DNA of 9,426 nucleotides from Chloroflexota bacterium (GTDB lineage Bacteria; Chloroflexota; Anaerolineae; 4572-78; J111). Below are positions 1 through 5,845 of this stretch, in pieces. The position numbers and the translations under genes were made by a program. Each line of letters starts with the position of its first letter. Position 1 is the stretch's first letter. The stretch spans positions 1 to 9,426 of the forward strand of contig RFJF01000172.1 of NCBI GenBank assembly GCA_003695455.1. The letters run 5' to 3'. The notes below the pieces were generated by a model, which had not been told where the DNA came from, made no database searches, and was given only the letters and a program-made list of their open reading frames with translations.

Positions 1-524
1 GCACAGAAGACGGGCTGGTAATGCAACTTCACCCCGGTTCGTTCCGCAGCCACAACCGGCCCATTTTTGAAAAATTCGGGGTAGACAAAGGCGGAGACAT
101 CCCCCTGCCCACCGAATACACCCGCAATCTGCATCCCCTGCTGGCAAAATTTGGCAACCACCCCAACTTCAAACTCATCCTTTTCACGCTGGATGAAACC
201 ACCTACGGCCGCGAACTCGCGCCGCTGGCCGGCCACTACCCCGCGCTCAAACTTGGCCCGCCGTGGTGGTTTTTTGATAGCTGGAACGGAATGGCCCACT
301 TTTTTGACCAGGTGATGGAAACAGCCGGGCTGTACAACACCGCCGGCTTCAACGACGACACCCGCGCCTACCCCTCCATTCCGGCCCGCCACGATGTGTG
401 GCGTCGCGCCGCGGCCAACTGGGTAGCCGGGCTGGTGGTCCGGCACGTGGTAGACATGGCCGATGCCGCAGAAATGGTGCGCGCGCTGTCGTACGATCTG
501 GCAAAATCGGCGTACAATTTGTAA
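1..524 (+). CDS. uxaC: Glucuronate isomerase, C-terminal part (gene enters from the left edge)
   Basis: UxaC interconverts D-glucuronate with D-fructuronate and D-galacturonate with D-tagaturonate, the first step of cytoplasmic hexuronate catabolism. The reading frame is open from base 3 to the TAA at 522-524 and gives about 173 residues of a family usually near 470, so the N-terminal two thirds lie outside the window. The ATG at 21 is internal: in-frame codons before it read TEDGLV, giving the family-typical GLVMQLHPG. Other UxaC hallmarks are GGDIPLPTEY, the WWFFDSWNGM segment and FNDDTRAYPSIPARHDVWRR near the C-terminus. The last codons and the stop abut a degenerate heptanucleotide tract. 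The lipoprotein gene downstream begins 56 bp later and might be co-transcribed, but nothing links its function to uronates. Confidence 0.95.
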   Translation, partial: TEDGLVMQLHPGSFRSHNRPIFEKFGVDKGGDIPLPTEYTRNLHPLLAKFGNHPNFKLILFTLDETTYGRELAPLAGHYPALKLGPPWWFFDSWNGMAHFFDQVMETAGLYNTAGFNDDTRAYPSIPARHDVWRRAAANWVAGLVVRHVVDMADAAEMVRALSYDLAKSAYNL

Positions 525-562
525 TTGGTTATTTGTCACGGGCCATTCGCCACTTGTTGACT
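521..562 (+). repeat. Degenerate heptanucleotide tract at the uxaC 3' end
   Basis: The sequence can be read as six seven-base units: GTAATTG, GTTATTT, GTCACGG, GCCATTC, GCCACTT, GTTGACT. They share a loose G-Y-N pattern with A usually at position 4. The first unit contains the uxaC stop codon. The tract resembles the clearer heptad arrays near 6942-6983 and 7131-7169, and it resembles STRR-type heptanucleotide repeats known from cyanobacteria. The units are diverged, so this could be chance low complexity. Confidence 0.4.
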
Positions 563-580
563 TGCCGGGGAGATTTAAAG

Positions 581-1195
581 GTGCGCTGGATTCGTTTTTT
601 TGCAGGGCGATGGTGGGGACTTGCGCTGCTGGCGCTGCTGGCCGGCTGTGCCGGGCCGGCCACGCCCCCGCCGCAAAATTACAGCGGCAGCCGCACGTTT
701 CCGGCCACCGGCTTTACGGTGGAGAACGAATTTCTGCACTTTTTTGAGAAGTACGGCGGCGAGGAAAGTTTGGGGCCGCCTATCTCGGCGGAAATGGAGG
801 ACGGCGGCTGGCGGGTGCAATATTTTGAAAAGGGCCGGCTGGAATATCATCCGGAAAACGCGCCGGAGTACCGGGTAACGGTGGGCTGGCTGGGCGACCT
901 GCTCAACCGCCGCCGCCCGCCGGTTCCGCCGTCTGCCATTCCTGCAGCTACCGAAACCGGGCGGCGCTACTTTCCGGACACGGGCCACACCCTCAGCGGC
1001 GATTTTTTAACCTGGTTTGATGAACACGGCGGAACCGTCCGCTTTGGCCGACCCATCAGCCAGCCGTTTCTGCTGGAGGGGCGGCTGGCGCAGGATTTTC
1101 AGAGCGCCCGCTTTTTTTGGGCGCCGGAGCAATCGCCGCCGGTGGAACTGGAGGCCATTGGCCGCGTGCATCTGGAATTTCGAAAGAGACGTTAG
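581..1195 (+). CDS. Small lipoprotein with two FPxTG...GxPIS repeats
   Basis: This is a 204-residue protein starting at GTG 581, chosen because GGGGAG (567-572) lies 8 bases upstream and because this start places a classic lipoprotein signal peptide at the N-terminus. The signal has arginines at residues 2 and 5, a hydrophobic core at 13-21, and lipobox LLAGC with Cys23. Mature protein: a short Pro-rich linker, then two copies of one ~70-residue module at about 39-108 and 130-198. They match with a constant 91-residue offset: FPxTG (40-44 and 131-135), FL (51-52 and 142-143), GG (59-60 and 150-151) and GxPIS (65-69 and 156-160). Each ends in an aromatic-rich strand segment (VQYFEKGRLEY / AQDFQSARFFW). 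Similar repeats are common in Chloroflexota surface proteins. They recall but are not clearly LGFP repeats. No catalytic residues are evident; a cell-envelope binding or structural role is only inferred. It converges on the leftward operon. Confidence 0.85.
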   Translation: MRWIRFFAGRWWGLALLALLAGCAGPATPPPQNYSGSRTFPATGFTVENEFLHFFEKYGGEESLGPPISAEMEDGGWRVQYFEKGRLEYHPENAPEYRVTVGWLGDLLNRRRPPVPPSAIPAATETGRRYFPDTGHTLSGDFLTWFDEHGGTVRFGRPISQPFLLEGRLAQDFQSARFFWAPEQSPPVELEAIGRVHLEFRKRR

Positions 1196-1205
1196 CAGGG
1201 TACAC

Positions 1206-1243
1206 AAAAAAAGCCCAACCAGCAGGTGACTCTGGTTGGGCTT
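1206..1243 (-). terminator. Intrinsic terminator of the leftward operon
   Basis: A perfect 12-bp inverted repeat (AAGCCCAACCAG at 1211-1222, CTGGTTGGGCTT at 1232-1243) closes a 9-base loop. On the - strand the stem runs straight into seven T residues (A-tract 1206-1212 on +), the textbook intrinsic terminator layout. It sits 19 bp beyond the stop of the 82-residue gene. On the + strand the stem is not followed by T residues, so it should act poorly for the lipoprotein gene that converges on it. Confidence 0.9.
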
Positions 1244-1261
1244 GATGGACAACCTGTCAAT

Positions 1262-1510
1262 TTATGATCGTTCTGCCGCTTCCGCCGCCGGTTCAGATTC
1301 GGCGGCATCGTCCTCGTCATCCTCCCAGCCGATGATCCAGACGCAGGCGCCGGCCAGCAGAATGGTGGTTACCACCAGCGCGGCCCACTGACCGCCGGTA
1401 AAGCCCACGTCTCGCGCCGACCACACCAGAATGATAACCATGCCAATTGCCAGCACCACCCACGATGAAATCTGCGGGTGATTGGCCGCAAAATTTTTTA
1501 GTCCGTCCAT
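1262..1510 (-). CDS. Small two-helix membrane protein with acidic C-terminal tail
   Basis: This 82-residue protein is not one I recognise. An AAGGAG Shine-Dalgarno sequence (1517-1522) six bases before the ATG supports it as a real gene. It begins 15 bp after the coaE-GNAT stop, so it is the last gene of the operon and lies just before the terminator. Two hydrophobic segments, about residues 15-33 and 41-61, are separated by a short ARDVGFTGG loop. They are followed by a strongly acidic tail (WEDDEDDAAESEP...). The short loop favours a hairpin, with both ends probably on the same side of the membrane. No catalytic motif is seen. Its position suggests coupling to, or simple hitch-hiking with, the coaE and ABC-F genes; function is unknown. 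Confidence 0.8.
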   Translation of the reverse strand: MDGLKNFAANHPQISSWVVLAIGMVIILVWSARDVGFTGGQWAALVVTTILLAGACVWIIGWEDDEDDAAESEPAAEAAERS

Positions 1511-1525
1511 TTCTCGCTCCTTGTT

Positions 1526-2680
1526 TTACATTGGCACCATAATTCGCTGTTCGCGGATTTTTTTGTACAGCAACACGCTGTCTTCCGGCTGCCATTCTTC
1601 GGCGGCCTCCCGCCAGTCGGGGATAAGCCGGTTCCGATCAATTTGTTCGTACCCCATTTTTCTCAAAAAATCAATGGCGGTATGGCCGGCTTTGTTTAAC
1701 ACAAACACCAGCGACACCTCACAGGAAAGTTTGTCAATTTCTTCGTGAACCATTTCCAGCATTTGACGGCCAATTTCCGGCCACAAATCATCACGCAGAA
1801 CGTAAAAATCCTGCAACCCGGCCACCAGATTCTCTGTTTGCCAGCCAACCATGCCCACAACTTTGTCGCCGGCTCTGGCCACCAGGTACGCCCGGGAAAA
1901 GAGCGCCTCCATCATTTCACTGACATCCGGGTTGAACGCCCCGTGGGTGCCCGACGCAATCAGTTCGGCCATGCCGGGCAGGTCGTTGCGTTTGGCCCGG
2001 TGCAGGGTGACGCTGGAAATATCAATGGTCTGCAGGGGGTTGGCCGGGGCCGCGGGTTCCTGGGCATCCGGCACAGCCACCGTGTGTGATTCCAGAAGTT
2101 TGGTGTACTCTTTTTTGACAACGGCCCAGGTTTTAGCCAGCGCGCCGCTGTTGTCAATCACCACATTTGCGCGGGCGGCTTTTTCCTGCTGGGATGATTG
2201 GGCGGCAATGCGTTGTCTGGCCTGTTCCGGTTTCATCCGGCGGCGATTGACCAGCCGGGCCATTTGAACTTTGGGCGCGGCCACCACCGCCCACACCGAG
2301 GTGCAGTGGTCGGCCAGGCCGGATTCGTACAGTTTGATGGCTTCTACGGCTACTACCGGCGTGGGTGCGGTATCAATTTGCTTGAACACGGCCTCGATGA
2401 CGCCGGGGTGGGTCAGCGCTTCAAGCCGGGCCAGCGCCTCGGGGTCAGAAAAAACAATGCGGCCCAATTTGGCGCGGCTTATCTGCTCGTTATCGTCCAG
2501 AATAAAACGTCCGAACTGCTCAACAATGGCGTTGTACACCGAGCCGCCGCGCCGCATCAGCTGGTGAACCAGCTTGTCGGCGTCAATGACGGTGGCGCCC
2601 AGTTCCTGCAACATGCGCAGTACCATACTTTTTCCTGTGGCAATGTTGCCCGTCAGGCCAATCACAATCTTATCGGACAT
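1526..2680 (-). CDS. coaE: Dephospho-CoA kinase fused to a GNAT-like acetyltransferase domain
   Basis: The N-terminal domain (about residues 1-197) is CoaE, which phosphorylates the ribose 3'-OH of dephospho-CoA with ATP, the last step of coenzyme A synthesis. Visible are the P-loop GNIATGKS (11-18), VIDAD with Asp33 and Asp35, the THPGVIEAV segment (90-98), the lid region with RRR(146-148) and RIAAQ (157-161), and VIDNSG (174-179). The usual PLLFE stretch is replaced by IKLYESGL (115-122). A Pro/Ala linker (about 200-216) leads to a second domain, about 219-375, with GNAT layout: DKVVGMVGW strands, a FYV strand, an amphipathic helix, and NKAGHTAIDFLRKMGYEQID. Ordinary CoaE is near 200 residues, so this 384-residue protein is a fusion. 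The start at 2680 is supported by AAGGAG (2689-2694), 8 bases upstream; an in-frame start at 2749 would overlap the preceding ABC-F gene and add 23 non-family residues. The gap to the ABC-F stop is 44 bp. Confidence 0.9.
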   Translation of the reverse strand: MSDKIVIGLTGNIATGKSMVLRMLQELGATVIDADKLVHQLMRRGGSVYNAIVEQFGRFILDDNEQISRAKLGRIVFSDPEALARLEALTHPGVIEAVFKQIDTAPTPVVAVEAIKLYESGLADHCTSVWAVVAAPKVQMARLVNRRRMKPEQARQRIAAQSSQQEKAARANVVIDNSGALAKTWAVVKKEYTKLLESHTVAVPDAQEPAAPANPLQTIDISSVTLHRAKRNDLPGMAELIASGTHGAFNPDVSEMMEALFSRAYLVARAGDKVVGMVGWQTENLVAGLQDFYVLRDDLWPEIGRQMLEMVHEEIDKLSCEVSLVFVLNKAGHTAIDFLRKMGYEQIDRNRLIPDWREAAEEWQPEDSVLLYKKIREQRIMVPM

Positions 2681-2724
2681 TTTCTTCTCTCCTTTTTCAC
2701 AAGCCGCGGCTGCCGGCGATTTTG

Positions 2725-4629
2725 TCAGGCGGTTTCCATTTCGGCCCATTGGGTTAGCAGGGTGTCCAGTTCTTCCTCGGCAAGCTGGTAGGCCCGGCCC
2801 AACTCCTGCAAGCGAGACACATCTTGCGCCCGACTGGCATCCTCAAGTTGGCGGGTCAGTTGAGACAGTTTGCCCTCGGTGTTGGCAATGATTGCTTCCA
2901 GTTCTGCAATTTGGCGGGCTTTCTTTTCCTGCGCCCGTCGCTCGGCTTTGGATTGCTCGTGAATTTTCTTGCCCTCAGGCACGGCGCCGTTGCTGCCGCC
3001 CAACGCGGCGACATCTTTGGCAGCCTGCTGCTCAGCCAGATAGACGCTGTAGCCGCCTTTGGTGATGGTCACGGTTTGAGTTTCCGGTTCGAGCGCCCAA
3101 ACGTGTGTGGCTACGGCATCCACAAAATACCGGTCGTGCGAGACCACCAAAATGGTGCCGCCAAAGCCGGTCAGCACGCTTTCAAGGTTTTCCTGCGAGG
3201 CAATATCAAGGTGGTTGGTTGGCTCATCCAGAATGAGAAAGTTGGCGCCGGTGAGCGTGAGTTTGGCCAAGGCCACCCGGCTGCGCTCGCCGCCGGACAG
3301 CGTGCCAACTTCTTTGAATACGTCATCGCCGGAAAAAAGAAACTGGCCCAAATAGTTGCGCGCTTCGCCAACCGGCAAATTCCGCACCGACAGGATTTCA
3401 TCCAGAATGGTGGCGTTTAAATTGAGGCTGGCGTGGGTTTGGGCAAAGTAGCCCACTTTGACCCCGGCCCCAAAACGAACCGCGCCGGCTTTGGGTTTCA
3501 ATTCACCCAAAATGGTTTTGAGAAAGGTGGTTTTGCCCGCGCCGTTTGGCCCCAGCAGCGCCACCCGGTTGCCGCGCCTGATTTCAAGATTGGGGCAGGC
3601 AAACAGCACGTCGCCGTCCGGGTAGCCTACGGACAGGTCGTGCGTGGCAAGCACCAGGTCGCCGGAGCGGAGCGTGGTTTGAATATTGAGCCGCAGGGTT
3701 TTCTGCTCGATGGGGCGCTCCAGCCGTTGCAGGCGTTCCAGCCGTTTGCGGCGGCCCTGCGCTTCTTTGGTGCGCTGCCCCGCCAGATTGCGACGGATAA
3801 AATCTTCTTCGTTGGCAATGAATGCCTGCTGCGCCTCGTACTCTTTTTGGCGGCGCTCCAGCCGTTCGGCACGCTGCTGCACATACTGTGAAAAGTTGCC
3901 TCGGTACGTTTCTACGCGACGAAAGGCCATTTCCCAAACGCGGGTGACTACTTTGTCCAGAAAATAGCGGTCGTGGGCCACCACCACAATGGCCCCGGGC
4001 CAGTTTTGCAGGTAATTTTCCAGCCACTCTACCGAGGCCAGATCGAGGTGGTTGGTTGGCTCGTCAAGCAGCAACAGGTTGGGACGTTCCAGCAAAATAC
4101 GCGCCAGATGCGCCCGGCTCTGTTCGCCGCCGCTAAATTGGCGCAGGGGTTTTTGGTACTCTGCTTCAGAAAAACCCAGCCCGGTCAGCACCATGCGGAT
4201 GGTCTGCTCGTACTGGTAGCCGCCGTCGTGCTCAAATTGGGCCTGCGCCTCACCGTATTGTTCCAGCAGGTCATCGTGGCGGGCGGGGTCGGTTTCGGCG
4301 GAAAGTTCCGCTTCCATTTGGCGCAGCGCCGCTTCCTGTGCCCGCAAATCGGCAAACGCGCCCAACGCCAGATTCCACAGTGTGCCTTTGGTAGATTTGA
4401 GTGAGGCGTGCTGTTCCAGGTAGCCGATTTTCACGGATTTGGCGCGGCTGACCTGTCCGTGGGTGGGGAGCTCGTCACCGGCAAAAATCTGCAACAGGGT
4501 GGTTTTGCCTTCACCGTTGCGCCCCACCAACGCAATTCTGTCGCCGTGTTCTACGGAGAGGTTGAGGCCGGAAAAAATATCCTGCCCGCCAAAATACTTG
4601 CCTAAGTTGTGCGCGGTGAGAATCGCCAT
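2725..4629 (-). CDS. ABC-F family ATPase (ribosome-associated, Uup/YdiF-like)
   Basis: This is a 634-residue soluble protein with two ABC ATPase domains and no membrane segments, the ABC-F plan. ABC-F proteins act on the ribosome in translation or antibiotic protection. Domain 1: Walker A GRNGEGKT (36-43), signature FSGGEQSR (165-172), Walker B/D-loop LLLLDEPTNHLD (185-196), then a HDRYFLD switch. Domain 2: Walker A GPNGAGKT (360-367), signature LSGGERSR (444-451), LILDEPTNHLD (465-475), VVSHDRYFVD. Both catalytic glutamates (190, 469) are present. A basic linker rich in Arg, Lys and Glu joins the domains, with an AGQRTKEAQGRRKRLERL segment. The C-terminus (about 550-634) is a charged coiled coil, as in Uup/YdiF types. 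The linker is not of an obvious long resistance type, so a housekeeping translation role is more likely; this is inferred. It is the first gene of the leftward operon. No clear Shine-Dalgarno precedes the ATG. Confidence 0.93.
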   Translation of the reverse strand: MAILTAHNLGKYFGGQDIFSGLNLSVEHGDRIALVGRNGEGKTTLLQIFAGDELPTHGQVSRAKSVKIGYLEQHASLKSTKGTLWNLALGAFADLRAQEAALRQMEAELSAETDPARHDDLLEQYGEAQAQFEHDGGYQYEQTIRMVLTGLGFSEAEYQKPLRQFSGGEQSRAHLARILLERPNLLLLDEPTNHLDLASVEWLENYLQNWPGAIVVVAHDRYFLDKVVTRVWEMAFRRVETYRGNFSQYVQQRAERLERRQKEYEAQQAFIANEEDFIRRNLAGQRTKEAQGRRKRLERLQRLERPIEQKTLRLNIQTTLRSGDLVLATHDLSVGYPDGDVLFACPNLEIRRGNRVALLGPNGAGKTTFLKTILGELKPKAGAVRFGAGVKVGYFAQTHASLNLNATILDEILSVRNLPVGEARNYLGQFLFSGDDVFKEVGTLSGGERSRVALAKLTLTGANFLILDEPTNHLDIASQENLESVLTGFGGTILVVSHDRYFVDAVATHVWALEPETQTVTITKGGYSVYLAEQQAAKDVAALGGSNGAVPEGKKIHEQSKAERRAQEKKARQIAELEAIIANTEGKLSQLTRQLEDASRAQDVSRLQELGRAYQLAEEELDTLLTQWAEMETA

Positions 4630-4649
4630 AATTTACTTAACGAGGTTGG

Positions 4650-4741
4650 TTGCAACAGATTTGCAAAATTATACCATAAATAGAGGCCAGGCGAAAAGAA
4701 CAGCCAAATCGATAACCGGCGACAAATTTAAATTGTTGCAA
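4650..4741. promoter_or_regulatory. Three TTGCAA palindromes in the divergent intergenic region
   Basis: TTGCAA occurs at 4650-4655 (within the 8-bp palindrome GTTGCAAC), 4661-4666 (within TTTGCAAA) and 4736-4741. The first two are 11 bp apart, start to start, about one helical turn; the third is 75 bp further, close to seven turns. The outer two extend to an inverted pair TTGCAACA (4650-4657) and TGTTGCAA (4734-4741). The middle site touches the -10 of the leftward promoter and the right one coincides with the proposed -35 of the TIR gene, a layout that would suit a shared operator. No regulator is identified. Confidence 0.35.
4668..4673 (-). promoter_or_regulatory. Candidate -10 element of the ABC-F/coaE operon
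   Basis: A perfect TATAAT lies on the - strand 38 bp upstream of the ABC-F start codon, within an AT-rich stretch. At 16-18 bp upstream I see no good TTGACA match, so the -35 is weak or an activator may be needed. Confidence 0.45.
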
Positions 4742-4763
4742 AGCCAAAAACCTATGCTAAAAT
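4736..4763 (+). promoter_or_regulatory. Candidate promoter of the TIR gene
   Basis: An extended -10, TGCTAAAAT (4755-4763, one mismatch to TGnTATAAT), is preceded at 16 bp by TTGCAA (4736-4741; four of six matches to TTGACA). Transcription would begin about 20 bp before the ATG at 4792. The start codon has a strong GAGGGGG Shine-Dalgarno (4780-4786) five bases upstream. Confidence 0.5.
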
Positions 4764-4791
4764 AAGTCAGCCATCACTTGAGGGGGATCCC

Positions 4792-5799
4792 ATGTCAAAC
4801 GAAGTGTTTATCAGCTACCGCCGGGTAGATACGCAATTTGTTACCCAACTTCACCAGGAGTTGGAACAGCGGGGTATCTCGGCCTGGTTTGACCAGGCAG
4901 ATATTGAGCCCGGCGAAATCTGGCGTACCGAAATTGCCCGCGGCATCCGCGATTGCAAGGTGTTTGTGCTGGTTCTGTCTCCCGATGCCGTGCAATCAAG
5001 AAACATCCGCAAAGAGGTGGCGCTGGCCGAAGACCACGGGAAGCCGATTATTCCGCTGATGTGGCGGCAGACCGAAATCCCGGATATGTTTGAATACGCG
5101 CTGGCCGGCGTACAGTGGCGCATGTTCAACGAGGCGGCCACCAAAGAGAATTTTGATTTGCTGGCCGCCGATATCCGGCGTATTCTCAGCAACGGCGGGG
5201 CAGAAGCAGTCCCTGCGCCGTCCGCTCCCAAAGCCGCCGAAGCTCCGGCGCGGGGGCGGGGACGCGGTAGAGGTCGGGGCCGCGGCACAGCGCGGGAAGT
5301 GAGCGCCATAGCGGTGGGCATCGGGGTCATCACCAAAGTGGTCACCCAAATCAGCAGTTTCACTGTTGAAGAGCAGGACGCCGTCAACCAGGAATTGAAG
5401 TGGCTCTATTCTGCCGCCGACCATTTTCTGAACATCCGGCGCGGCGCGGCCAATCGAACGGACCCCGTGCCGGTAGATATTCCGCCGGAAGCCGACGTGA
5501 CCGCCGGCGCCAACAACACCATCCAACCGGGGCTGGATGATTTCTCCCTGCAAATGCTGGATACCCAAATTCAGGGGATGGTCAAACAGACCCAAATCTA
5601 CCTGCGCAACCTGGCCATTGAACTGGACAAACAGGCCATGCTGGGCGGCGAAGCGGCGGCAAATCTGGCGCTGACCAATTCTATTAAATTGCAGCAAACC
5701 TCAATTGCCGACCGCGCCGTTGAAATGGCGCAGTTGATGAATCAAATTTACGGTATTTATGTCAGGGGGCCGGAAGACATCAAAAATCAATTGGTATAA
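4792..5799 (+). CDS. TIR-domain protein with an (Arg-Gly)6 tract and an unrecognised helical C-terminal region
   Basis: The protein has 335 residues in three parts. Residues 1-132 form a bacterial TIR domain of the TIR_2 kind: VFISYRR at the start (5-11), the BB-loop region GISAWFDQADIEPGEIW (28-44), the DCKVFVLVLSPDAV strand (54-67), and SRNIRKEVALA, where Glu75 sits at the position of the NADase glutamate; KPIIPLM follows. Many TIR domains cleave NAD+ or make cyclic ADP-ribose signals, while others only scaffold. Residues 137-153 are an Ala/Pro linker, and 154-165 are six uninterrupted Arg-Gly dipeptides. Residues 168-335 are mostly predicted helix, with a hydrophobic strip at about 170-183 (VSAIAVGIGVITKV) and Gln/Leu-rich helices at about 245-325. 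I recognise no family there. There is no signal peptide. The neighbours are housekeeping genes, so a defence role is not supported by context. The Shine-Dalgarno sequence fixes the start. Confidence 0.88.
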   Translation: MSNEVFISYRRVDTQFVTQLHQELEQRGISAWFDQADIEPGEIWRTEIARGIRDCKVFVLVLSPDAVQSRNIRKEVALAEDHGKPIIPLMWRQTEIPDMFEYALAGVQWRMFNEAATKENFDLLAADIRRILSNGGAEAVPAPSAPKAAEAPARGRGRGRGRGRGTAREVSAIAVGIGVITKVVTQISSFTVEEQDAVNQELKWLYSAADHFLNIRRGAANRTDPVPVDIPPEADVTAGANNTIQPGLDDFSLQMLDTQIQGMVKQTQIYLRNLAIELDKQAMLGGEAAANLALTNSIKLQQTSIADRAVEMAQLMNQIYGIYVRGPEDIKNQLV

Positions 5800-5800
5800 T
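5795..5800 (+). promoter_or_regulatory. Possible -10 element of ald, overlapping the TIR gene stop
   Basis: A perfect TATAAT overlaps the TAA stop of the TIR gene, 45 bp before the ald start codon. Upstream only AAGACA (5774-5779, four of six matches to TTGACA) is available, at a short 15-bp spacing. The site could let ald be expressed independently of the TIR gene, but the sequence is also explained by a Val codon, the stop codon and the following T. Confidence 0.3.
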
Positions 5801-5845
5801 CAAATCCACATTCTGTAACTGTAAACTGAACAAAGGAGTTCAACA

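Noticed and set aside
398..580. Upstream extension of the lipoprotein frame to an ATG inside uxaC
   Set aside because: It would overlap uxaC by 127 bp and bury the signal peptide under 61 Arg-rich residues; the GTG at 581 has a Shine-Dalgarno and a proper lipobox position.
2681..2749. Longer start for the CoaE-GNAT protein
   Set aside because: The extra 23 residues are not CoaE-like and the start overlaps the ABC-F gene; AAGGAG at 2689-2694 points to 2680.
2198..2791. Long + strand open frame opposite coaE, and similar antisense frames at 575-988, 3433-3891, 4996-5697 and 6113-6691
   Set aside because: These mirror well-supported genes, have no family resemblance, and reflect GC-rich codon structure on the opposite strand.
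5817..5830. Two heptads AACTGTA/AACTGAA before ald
   Set aside because: Only two units in an AT-rich leader; too short to call a repeat array.
4630..5845. TIR gene as part of a Thoeris-like or other defence island
   Set aside because: No ThsA, nuclease, STING, NLR or restriction genes flank it; neighbours are ABC-F, coaE and ald. It may still be a defence gene, but context does not show it.
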